From positions 20,948-84,947 of the forward strand of contig CAKUJH010000013.1 in NCBI GenBank assembly GCA_934661375.1: a stretch of DNA of 64,000 bases. Direction: 5' to 3'. The stretch comes from an uncultured Victivallales bacterium. Lineage in GTDB: Bacteria; Verrucomicrobiota; Lentisphaeria; Victivallales; UBA1829. Positions 52,357 through 60,037 of this stretch are shown here, piece after piece. The stretch's first letter is position 1. Every line of letters begins with the position of its first letter. The translations under genes and the position numbers were made by a program. The notes beneath the pieces were generated by a model. It was not told the origin of the DNA. It made no database searches and worked only from the letters and a program-made list of their open reading frames with translations.

Positions 52357-54156
52357 ATGCAATTTGAAAACTGGAACGGCTGGATGGTTCTGTCCGGACT
52401 CGAACTGCCGCCGGACGGCGGAATCAAGGCGGAACTGATGATAAACGGACGCTGGGAACCGGCGTGCCTGTTTCCGAATCTGTCCGAAGAAATATTGTTT
52501 GAACCGAACAACAATCAGGACTGGAACTGGGCAACCGAATACCGCGGACTGGTGCCGGCTTCCCTGATCCGGGATGACCGGGTTTACTGGAATTACTGCG
52601 TCAATTTCGCCGGTGTGCCGAAACCGGGCGGACAGTATCTGCGGATTACCCGGTTTGCGGCAGGCGGACGTGTCCTTTCCGTTTCCGAACATGAACTTTT
52701 CCCGGAACCGGGCAGCACCGTCATTCTGAACAACTGGCGGGAATGGGAAGGTGCCCCGGTTCATACCTATAACGGAATGGAGCCGAACCGGCAGCATGAC
52801 CCGGCAGACGCTGAACCGGGCTGGACAGTCGCCAACTGCACCTTCGGACAGCCCAGGCTGACTTTTTTCGGCACAGCCGAAGTGCCGCCGCTGTCCTACT
52901 GTCCCGCTCTGGACGGGGAATACGAACTGTATCTCTGCGTCAAGGAGGAACTGCTGGAATGCACGCTGGAACTGCCGGGACAATCTGCGCCGGAATGGGT
53001 ATATCTCCGTGCCGGAGTGATTCCGTTCAATAAATTCTGGAAAGAAATCCGCATCGGCCGTTATCAATTCCATAAGAATGACCGGATCACAATCCGCCGT
53101 TCGGAAACCAGCCGTTTCAATGCCCTGCGCCGGTTCGGGGATCTGTTCTATATCAAACTGATTCCCGTGGCTTCGGCTGAACCGGTGCGGAATAATATGA
53201 AAGTGCATTGTCCGAACATCACTTTCTACAGTGAGCCGTACAGTCTGGCGTATCTTCATCTGCTTCAGAATGAAGAAATGGCGAAAACGGTTGCGGACAT
53301 TTATGCTTCGCTCGGCGTCAAACGGATCGTGGCACAGATGGGGCGCATCGGTTCCTTCACGCTGTATCCCAGCAAAGTCGGAGCGCGGGGACGCGCCGGA
53401 GCCATCAAAGGGGATGACCAGCAATATTCCGACGGTGCGGAGGAAATGATGGTGCATCTGGATATTCTGGCGCTGCTGCCCAAACTTTGCCGGGAACGCG
53501 GGATTCTGTTTTCGGCAAACATGGCAGTCAACTCGCCATACCGGGGCAGTCCGATGGAAGCGAAATTTTCCATGGAGCATCCGGAATATTTTCATCATCA
53601 CCTGCTGGATTTTGAACGTCCGGAAGTGGTGGACTTCGCGGCGGAACATTTCCGTGAAATGGCGGAGTATGAAATTGACGGGTTGGATGTTTCGCATACC
53701 CGCTGGCCGTATTACCAGACAACGGAATCCATCATTGCGTTTCACCGCAGAATCGTGGAAAAAATCGGCTGGAAACGCCGGAAGGAACTGGAATTGAGCA
53801 TGAGCTTCACTGCCGACGATCCGGATTATTACCGGGCGGTCGAAGTGCTGCTGAAAGAAGACCTGATTGACGTGCTGACTCCGGGACGGCTGATGTGTCT
53901 GTACCCGGAAGTGAATCTGCGTCCGTATCTGGAACTGGCGCACCGGTACGGAAAGAAAGTCTATGCCCTGCTGGACGGCTGGGGCTATTCATATTCCGGA
54001 ATGAATACCCAGATTCAGCCGCGTCCGGACGAATACCGCAGACTGGCGGAAACATACCTGAATCAGGGAGCGGGCGGCATTTATTTTTATCAGAGTGAAC
54101 AAATTCTGAGCAATCCGTTTCTGAAACGGGTGATCCGGGAATTGAACGAGGAGTAA
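52357..54156 (+). CDS. Cytoplasmic TIM-barrel protein, glycosidase-like, unknown specificity
   Basis: 599 aa without signal peptide. The N-terminal half (1-275) is beta-rich with many Trp and Tyr, like a carbohydrate-binding or sandwich domain (EYRGLVPASLIRDDRVYWNY). The C-terminal half (about 280-599) looks like a barrel: TVADIYASLGVKRIVAQMG, LPKLCRERGILFSANMAVNS, MAEYEIDGLDVSHTRWPYYQ, LIDVLTPGRLMCLYP and TYLNQGAGGIYFYQSEQI. It resembles the GHL10-type hypothetical glycosidase group in layout, as judged by eye. Next gene starts six bases after its stop. First of several genes here whose products stay inside the cell. Confidence 0.65.
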   Translation: MQFENWNGWMVLSGLELPPDGGIKAELMINGRWEPACLFPNLSEEILFEPNNNQDWNWATEYRGLVPASLIRDDRVYWNYCVNFAGVPKPGGQYLRITRFAAGGRVLSVSEHELFPEPGSTVILNNWREWEGAPVHTYNGMEPNRQHDPADAEPGWTVANCTFGQPRLTFFGTAEVPPLSYCPALDGEYELYLCVKEELLECTLELPGQSAPEWVYLRAGVIPFNKFWKEIRIGRYQFHKNDRITIRRSETSRFNALRRFGDLFYIKLIPVASAEPVRNNMKVHCPNITFYSEPYSLAYLHLLQNEEMAKTVADIYASLGVKRIVAQMGRIGSFTLYPSKVGARGRAGAIKGDDQQYSDGAEEMMVHLDILALLPKLCRERGILFSANMAVNSPYRGSPMEAKFSMEHPEYFHHHLLDFERPEVVDFAAEHFREMAEYEIDGLDVSHTRWPYYQTTESIIAFHRRIVEKIGWKRRKELELSMSFTADDPDYYRAVEVLLKEDLIDVLTPGRLMCLYPEVNLRPYLELAHRYGKKVYALLDGWGYSYSGMNTQIQPRPDEYRRLAETYLNQGAGGIYFYQSEQILSNPFLKRVIRELNEE

Positions 54157-54162
54157 GCGGAA

Positions 54163-56838
54163 GTGAAAACGGAACAATGGATCACAGAAGGCTTCGAGGC
54201 ATTCCGCCGCGGAACATTTGGAAACGGCGGGCAAAATCTCTACGTATCGGCAAAAGGCGTTCTTCAGCGCATTTACCAATATGACCTGACCCGGAACGGC
54301 TATTTCGATCTGGTTTTTGCCAACTGCCAGAATCATCACGAATCGGCGGAAAGCTATGTCTATTCGCTGGACGGCACACGGATTTCCAAACTGCCGGGTC
54401 AAGGCGCGCTCTCCGGATTTGCTGCCGATCTGGACGGCGACGGACAGCAGGAACTGGTGATTGCAGGATATTATGACATGGCGGCGCCGTATGCATCCAC
54501 AGATATTTACTGGGGCGGCAGCGGCATCTGTTCGGAAAACTTTCACAGCCGTCTGCCGACACCCTACACGGAAGACTGCTGCGCCGGACGTTTCAACGGC
54601 AAAGATCTGACGCTCGCCTTTGCCGAACCGCTGTATCATGCAGTCCGGCTGTTTACCCGGACGGAACTCGGTTTCGAGTGGGACCTCTACACAGATTTTC
54701 CTGCCCAGGCAGATCTGGTCTGCGCGTGCGATCTGGACGGCGACGGCTGCGATGAACTGATTGTCCGGCTCAAAGACTCCACGGAAACCACGGTCTACTG
54801 GGGCGGGCCAGACGGTCTGAATCCAGAACGCAAGACGGTCTGTCCCCCCCTGCCGGATTCCGAAATTCTTCAGCCGGAAGAAGAAAAGACTTTGCAGAGT
54901 GACATGGAGAAAAAATTCCCCGCTCCGCGGCTGCTGGAAAATGTCCGCTGGAACGGACGGAATGCCTTCACGTTGTCAACCGGAAAGAAAGTGATCTTTT
55001 ATTCCGCGGCGGCAGACCGGAAGCTAGAACGGATTCTCGAACTGGAAGTGCCGATGGCGCTTTCGGTGGCAGTCGGCGATCTGGACGGCGACGGACTGGA
55101 CGATATCGCGGTGGCGTCTCAGGTACGCAACAGCGGGAATGTCCACAAACAGAACAGTTTCGTCATCTGGAACAGCCCGGAAGGTCTCGACCGGAAACCG
55201 CGAACCGTCATTGATACTCAGCAGGCGTGCTGTGCCGCCATTCACGGACGGCATCTGCTGTTCGGACAAGCCAGTGCGGGACGGCGTTACACCAATTATG
55301 CACTGCTGTTCACCTGGCCGGATTTTGAGACGCCGCGCAAATTCGAATCGGAAGATTCACGCCGCGCCGGATTTCTCATTCACCCGGAAGGCGAACCGGA
55401 TGTGTACGTCATCAACCATTATTCCCGTTCATCCGTGGGATATGACAAGGCGTTTGTCTACACCGGCGGACCGGACGGTTTTAACCCGGAACGGCGTCTG
55501 GACGTGCCGGCATGGTGCGGAGTGGATTCGCTTTCCGCAGATCTGGATGACGACGGCTGGGCGGAACTGCTGATCGGCAACAACTCGGAAAATTCCCTGC
55601 ATCTGGATCCGGGTCATCATCTGCTGCATTTCGGTCCGGAAGGATTTGAGCCGGAAAAGACACGAACGCTGAAAACGGATCTGGGCTGGGGTGTGCTTGC
55701 CGCCGATTTCAATCATGACGGCTGGCTGGAAATCGTAACTTCCTGCAATCACTGGGAAGATCTGCGTATCTATTACGGCAGGGACAATTACGAACGGTAT
55801 GAAGACATTCCGCTGAACGGCAAGGGAAGTCCGCGCTGGATCTGCGCCGTGGACATCAACAGAGACGGCTGGCTGGATCTGGTGATACCGCTCATCACCA
55901 GCGGACGTTCGCTCATTTTATGGGGCGGGCCGGAAGGTTTTTCGCTGGAACGTTCGCAGGAATTGTCAGTGCTGTACGGTGTCTCCGCAGCAGCTGCCGA
56001 CCTGACGCATAACGGATATCCGGACATCATCATCGGCGGACATACCGAGACTCCGAAGAACGGGGAAATGATTCCGCATCATCCGCATCACAGCTTCGTC
56101 TACATTTACTGGAACGGTCCGGAAGGATTGAGCGAAAGCCGGAAGTGCGTACTGCGCGGCGATGCGTCCTGCTCGCTGGCGGTGGCGGACTTCAACAACG
56201 ACGGCTGGCTGGACATCTTCACCGGCAGTTATCACGGAGGCAAGGACCGCGATGTGGACTCGTTTCTGTACTGGAACCGCGAAGGACAGTTTCACGAGCT
56301 GGACCGTCAGCGCATTCCCACGCATTCCGCATCCGGCTGTGTTGCGGCGGACTTCAACCGCGACGGCTGGGTCGATCTGGCTGTCGCCAACCATAAAGTG
56401 GAAGGCGATCACGCCGGATATTCGAGTGTCTGGTGGAACGGTCCGCACGGTTTCAATCCGGAGCGGCGAACCGATCTGCCTACTTTCGGTCCGCACGGCA
56501 TGACTTCGGTGCAGGTCGGCAATCAGCTGGACCGGGGACCGGAAGAGTATTACGAATCCGCCCCCTGCCGGGCGGCGTTTGACTGTCAAGTGGAGAAAAC
56601 GGATTTTGAAGGCGAAATTCCGGACTCGACCTGGGTGAAGATTCATCTGCGCAGTGCCTCGTCGCCGGAAAATCTGGCGAAAGCGGAATGGCAGAAGCCG
56701 GAAGAATTTTTCTGCAGACAGGGCGATGTCATGCAGTACCGTTTGACTCTGGGCGCAGAACTTTCCCTGCGTTCTCCCCGGATCACCAAAGTTGCCATCT
56801 CTCTGAAACAGACATCTGACAGGATTGAAAAATGCTGA
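54163..56838 (+). CDS. FG-GAP/VCBS repeat beta-propeller protein without signal peptide
   Basis: 891 aa with a GTG start; the GAGGAG at the end of the previous gene serves as ribosome site. About ten repeats carry a calcium-loop-like D-x-[DN]-x-[DN]-G motif: DLTRNGYFD (about 44), DLDGDGQQE (88), DLDGDGCDE (191), DLDGDGLDD (306), DLDDDGWAE (461), DFNHDGWLE (516), DINRDGWLD (565), DLTHNGYPD (613), DFNNDGWLD (676) and DFNRDGWVD (730). Many blades are followed by YWGGPDGLNPER-like strings, a second conserved element. Such propellers are normally secreted; here no signal sequence is seen. Role unknown, probably glycan or protein binding. It overlaps the PHP gene by seven bases. Confidence 0.85.
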   Translation: MKTEQWITEGFEAFRRGTFGNGGQNLYVSAKGVLQRIYQYDLTRNGYFDLVFANCQNHHESAESYVYSLDGTRISKLPGQGALSGFAADLDGDGQQELVIAGYYDMAAPYASTDIYWGGSGICSENFHSRLPTPYTEDCCAGRFNGKDLTLAFAEPLYHAVRLFTRTELGFEWDLYTDFPAQADLVCACDLDGDGCDELIVRLKDSTETTVYWGGPDGLNPERKTVCPPLPDSEILQPEEEKTLQSDMEKKFPAPRLLENVRWNGRNAFTLSTGKKVIFYSAAADRKLERILELEVPMALSVAVGDLDGDGLDDIAVASQVRNSGNVHKQNSFVIWNSPEGLDRKPRTVIDTQQACCAAIHGRHLLFGQASAGRRYTNYALLFTWPDFETPRKFESEDSRRAGFLIHPEGEPDVYVINHYSRSSVGYDKAFVYTGGPDGFNPERRLDVPAWCGVDSLSADLDDDGWAELLIGNNSENSLHLDPGHHLLHFGPEGFEPEKTRTLKTDLGWGVLAADFNHDGWLEIVTSCNHWEDLRIYYGRDNYERYEDIPLNGKGSPRWICAVDINRDGWLDLVIPLITSGRSLILWGGPEGFSLERSQELSVLYGVSAAAADLTHNGYPDIIIGGHTETPKNGEMIPHHPHHSFVYIYWNGPEGLSESRKCVLRGDASCSLAVADFNNDGWLDIFTGSYHGGKDRDVDSFLYWNREGQFHELDRQRIPTHSASGCVAADFNRDGWVDLAVANHKVEGDHAGYSSVWWNGPHGFNPERRTDLPTFGPHGMTSVQVGNQLDRGPEEYYESAPCRAAFDCQVEKTDFEGEIPDSTWVKIHLRSASSPENLAKAEWQKPEEFFCRQGDVMQYRLTLGAELSLRSPRITKVAISLKQTSDRIEKC

Positions 56839-58106
56839 ACGGCTGGAAAAAAGGCGCACTGCATACTCACAGTTTCTGGTCGGACGGCGAAGCATTTCCG
56901 GAACAGGTGGTGCTTCGTCATCTGGAACGAGGCTATGATTTTGTCTGCCTGACCGATCACAATAATCTGGGACTGGATCCGCAGCACTGGCTGTATGTGA
57001 TTCAGCCGGAACAGGGACCGTTTCCGGAAAGTCTGCCCTATATCGGCGGCTGCACCTGGCAGACGGCGCTGGAACGGTATCAGACCGATTTTCCCGGAAT
57101 TCCGGAAACCAAAACCATTGCCGCCAGAAAATATGTCCGCGTCCGGAGTCTCCCGGAGGTAAAGGAAATTTTCCGGGAACTGCAGAATTTTGCGGTGATC
57201 GGCGGAGAAGAACTGACCACCCGACTGAAAACGCCGAACACCCGATATCAGCTGGACATGGGAGTCCTGAACCTGAAACAGCAGATGAATTATCTGTCCG
57301 GCGATACACTGCCGGAAACATTGAGACTGAACAAGGAGCTTTATGACCATCTCCGCAGTCAGCAGGAACAACCCACGCTGTTCATCGTGAATCATCCGGG
57401 CGGATATTATTACGATCTGGCTCCGGAAGCCCTGATTGTTCAGGATGATATCCGGCATTTTGAACTCTGCAACAGCAATGTGGACGGTGCAGACGGAGAA
57501 GGTTCGTTCCGCCATCCGCTGCTTTATGACAACGAAAAATTCTGGGATATTGTCAATGCGCACCGGGCAGAAGACGGCAAGCAGCTTCTTCTGGGGGCGG
57601 CAAGCGATGACGCTCATTTCTATACTCCGGAACGGATTAATCTGCGGACCGGAGTCGGACGCGCCTGGGTCATGGTATACTGTCCCGGAAATTTCAATGA
57701 AAACACCGTTATAGACGCGATGAACCGCGGCGATTATTATCCGACGCTGGGTGTACTCTTTGAATCCATCGTGTTTGAAAACGGCACATTGCGTGTCCGG
57801 ATCAAAGCGGAAAAAGACCGGAAATATACGATCCGTTTTGTCGCGACGAAACGCGGATTTTCCCGTAAAGTCAGAACACTCGATCTCACGGATGACCGGC
57901 CGCGGCCTCCGCGAACCGTTTCGCTGTACTCGGATGAAATCGGACAAACCGTATTCGAATGTTCCGGCACGGAAGCGGAATACACCATGCAGCCGGATGA
58001 TCTGTACATTCGTGCGGCGGCGGTCTCCGATAAACCGGTCCGCTGCCGCAGTTCCCGGCATCCAGCCTTTGAAACAGCCTGGACACAACCATATAAAATA
58101 AACTAA
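56832..58106 (+). CDS. PHP-domain metal-dependent phosphoesterase-like protein
   Basis: 424 aa. The PHP metal-site motifs are clear: ALHTHSFWSDGEAFPE (His11, His13, Asp18) and FVCLTDHNNLG (Asp-His). FIVNHPGGYYYD and LGAASDDAHFYTPERI supply the later His and Asp ligands. The C-terminal 110 residues form a beta domain (TLRVRIKAEKDRKYTIRFV). PHP proteins hydrolyse phosphoesters such as histidinol phosphate or nucleotides; the substrate here is unknown. Translation is coupled to the FG-GAP gene by a seven-base overlap. No signal peptide. Confidence 0.85.
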   Translation: MLNGWKKGALHTHSFWSDGEAFPEQVVLRHLERGYDFVCLTDHNNLGLDPQHWLYVIQPEQGPFPESLPYIGGCTWQTALERYQTDFPGIPETKTIAARKYVRVRSLPEVKEIFRELQNFAVIGGEELTTRLKTPNTRYQLDMGVLNLKQQMNYLSGDTLPETLRLNKELYDHLRSQQEQPTLFIVNHPGGYYYDLAPEALIVQDDIRHFELCNSNVDGADGEGSFRHPLLYDNEKFWDIVNAHRAEDGKQLLLGAASDDAHFYTPERINLRTGVGRAWVMVYCPGNFNENTVIDAMNRGDYYPTLGVLFESIVFENGTLRVRIKAEKDRKYTIRFVATKRGFSRKVRTLDLTDDRPRPPRTVSLYSDEIGQTVFECSGTEAEYTMQPDDLYIRAAAVSDKPVRCRSSRHPAFETAWTQPYKIN

Positions 58107-58140
58107 TTTTCCCGAAAAATAAAGCAAGGAGAAATTTTTC

Positions 58141-59037
58141 ATGAAAAAAGCAATCAGTGCAACCGTAACCCCGCTTAATGAGGACATGAGTCTGGACAAA
58201 GCAGGAATGCGCAATATTTTTGAACGCAATATCCGCCATGGACTGGACGGCGTTTTCCTGTTCGGCTCCATGGGCGAATGGGGCAGTTTTTCCGACGCGT
58301 TCAAGGAAGAAGCCGTTGAATATGCCGCTGAAATCATTCAGCACCGCATGGAACTGCTGGTCGGCATCAACGCAACCAGCGAGTACCGTTCGCTGGAAAT
58401 CATGAAACAGTACCGCAAATATGATTTCGAAGCGTATGTTTTCATGCCGCCGGGAAAAACTTCGGCGCTGAATCCGGTCAAATCCGTTCTGAAAGTTCTG
58501 GATACCGCAGACCGTCCGGTTTATCTGTATCACTGCCCGCCAAACAACGGCATCAATTTCACACTTGATGAATTCGAAACTCTGATGAAGCATCCGAATC
58601 TGAAAGGCATCAAGAATTCGTCGTCGAACATGTGGCTGCGGCGCGAACTGCTGCTTCTGCGCGAGGAAAAGGGATTCCAGACCCTGTTCTTCGAAGGTCA
58701 GGAATGGGCGGCGGACGAGGCGCTGATTGCGGGCTGCGACGGCATGATCTGCGGCATGGGTGCGCTCTGTTCCAAAATGATGAAGAAACTGGCGGCTCTC
58801 GTGGAAGCACACGATATCCCCGGTGCAGTGGCGGCGCAGAACAATATGATCCGGCTGTTCCACGGCGTCTACGGACGCAATATCGAAAACTGCTGGAACG
58901 GGCAGAAGTACGCATTGATGAAACTGGGGCTGATCGCATCTCCGCTGACGCTTGCACAGGAAATGGATTCCCTGACCGATGCCGCAAAAGCCAGAATTGA
59001 AAAATGCCTGGCTGAATTCCGGGATGAACTGGACTGA
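58141..59037 (+). CDS. DapA/NanA-family Schiff-base aldolase
   Basis: 298 aa class I aldolase of the dihydrodipicolinate synthase superfamily. Schiff-base Lys158 in GIKNSS, Tyr130 in YLYHCPP and the substrate loop FGSMGEWGSF (in place of GTTGE) all sit at the usual spacing. Possible reactions: cleavage of 2-keto-3-deoxy sugar acids or N-acetylneuraminate to pyruvate, which fits a sugar locus better than lysine synthesis. Start preceded by AAGGAG. It lies 34 bases after the PHP gene and three before the next gene. Confidence 0.88.
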   Translation: MKKAISATVTPLNEDMSLDKAGMRNIFERNIRHGLDGVFLFGSMGEWGSFSDAFKEEAVEYAAEIIQHRMELLVGINATSEYRSLEIMKQYRKYDFEAYVFMPPGKTSALNPVKSVLKVLDTADRPVYLYHCPPNNGINFTLDEFETLMKHPNLKGIKNSSSNMWLRRELLLLREEKGFQTLFFEGQEWAADEALIAGCDGMICGMGALCSKMMKKLAALVEAHDIPGAVAAQNNMIRLFHGVYGRNIENCWNGQKYALMKLGLIASPLTLAQEMDSLTDAAKARIEKCLAEFRDELD

Positions 59038-59040
59038 ATC

Positions 59041-59487
59041 ATGCTGCGATATCAGGAAAACAACGAACTGCACCGGGATTTTCACGGAACCACCAACATG
59101 ACGCTGGATTATGTGGCGGAACATTACGGAGTGGAAGTGCTGAAGGAAATTCTCCGCAAAACCGGACACGATGTCTATAAATCCATCCGCGTGAAACTGG
59201 AAAACAATGACACATCGGAACTGATCGAACATCTGAACTGGTTCTTCCACCGGGAAGGTTCACCGTATCAGCTGACGGTTTCGGAAAACGAGATCCGGTT
59301 CGAATGTTTTGAATGTCCGGCGCACCGGCATCTCCGCGCACTGGGGCTGCCGGTTTCCCGGTACAGCTGCCTGCAAACCAGCGAACTCAACGCCGGAATC
59401 TGCGCGGGAACCCCCTGGACCAGTTCCGTGGAACACATTTCCGACGATCATTGCATTCAGATTTTCAGAAGAAAGGAGTGCCGATGA
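59041..59487 (+). CDS. Small protein of unknown function, first of an overlapping pair
   Basis: 148 aa, no signal peptide or membrane segment. Helical start (FHGTTNMTLDYVAEHYGVEV, KEILRKTGHDVYKSIRVKL), then FECFECPAHRHLRALG with a CxxC followed by His, and a Gly/Cys-containing tail (NAGICAGTPWTSS). The Cys/His cluster could hold a metal or a catalytic Cys; distant likeness to L-2-amino-thiazoline-4-carboxylate hydrolase-type proteins is possible but unproven. It starts three bases after the aldolase and overlaps the next gene by four bases (ATGA). Confidence 0.7.
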   Translation: MLRYQENNELHRDFHGTTNMTLDYVAEHYGVEVLKEILRKTGHDVYKSIRVKLENNDTSELIEHLNWFFHREGSPYQLTVSENEIRFECFECPAHRHLRALGLPVSRYSCLQTSELNAGICAGTPWTSSVEHISDDHCIQIFRRKECR

Positions 59488-59987
59488 TTCCGAGCGACCA
59501 TTTTGTCCGTTTTTACAACGAAGTGTTCAAGTATCTGGACAGCCGAAACGGTCTGGCGGAATACTACGGGGAAATCAGCCGTCATCAGGATTTTCACTGT
59601 CTGGAACTTTTCCGGAAGAAAGGACTTGAAGGGGTTCGCGAATATTACCTCAAAATCCGGAAGGAGGAAAACTGCGATCTGGAAATTCTTTCCGGCGACC
59701 ATGAACTGATCCTGTTCATGAAACGGTGTCCGAGTCTGAGCAAGGCTCTGGACAACGATGCCGGGGCGTGTCCGAAATACTGTCTGCATTGTCCGGGCTG
59801 GACCTTACGGGTTTACCGGGAAGCGGGACTGTTTCAGATCTATGATCTGATGGGACTGGAAAATCCGCAATGCTGCGAATATATCTTTGATGACCGCAGC
59901 ATGGCGGAACGCAGATACCGGGAACTGGCAAAAAGCCGGGACGCACAGAATCTGCGGATCAATTTTGAAATGCCGGAAACGCTTTGA
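59484..59987 (+). CDS. Small Cys-rich protein of unknown function, second of the pair
   Basis: 167 aa from the ATG at 59484 (AAAGGAG just upstream), not from the longer frame that runs inside the preceding gene. Helical N-terminus (FVRFYNEVFKYLDSRNGLAE), a mixed middle, and the cluster GACPKYCLHCPGW at about 97-109, with three Cys and one His, a likely metal or Fe-S site or a redox centre. It ends with the polar tail RRYRELAKSRDAQNLRINFE. The four-base overlap with its partner implies equal production and perhaps a complex. Last gene of the 47.7-60.0 kb set; terminator at 60007. Confidence 0.7.
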   Translation: MIPSDHFVRFYNEVFKYLDSRNGLAEYYGEISRHQDFHCLELFRKKGLEGVREYYLKIRKEENCDLEILSGDHELILFMKRCPSLSKALDNDAGACPKYCLHCPGWTLRVYREAGLFQIYDLMGLENPQCCEYIFDDRSMAERRYRELAKSRDAQNLRINFEMPETL

Positions 59988-60006
59988 CCGGTATTCAAGC
60001 TCAACC

Positions 60007-60037
60007 GCTCCGGAGTTTCATTTTCCGGAGCTTTTTT
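60007..60037 (+). terminator. Rho-independent terminator ending the large plus-strand set
   Basis: GCTCCGG (60007-60013), loop, CCGGAGC (60025-60031), then six T. It overlaps the last codons of the convergent transglutaminase gene. Confidence 0.85.
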
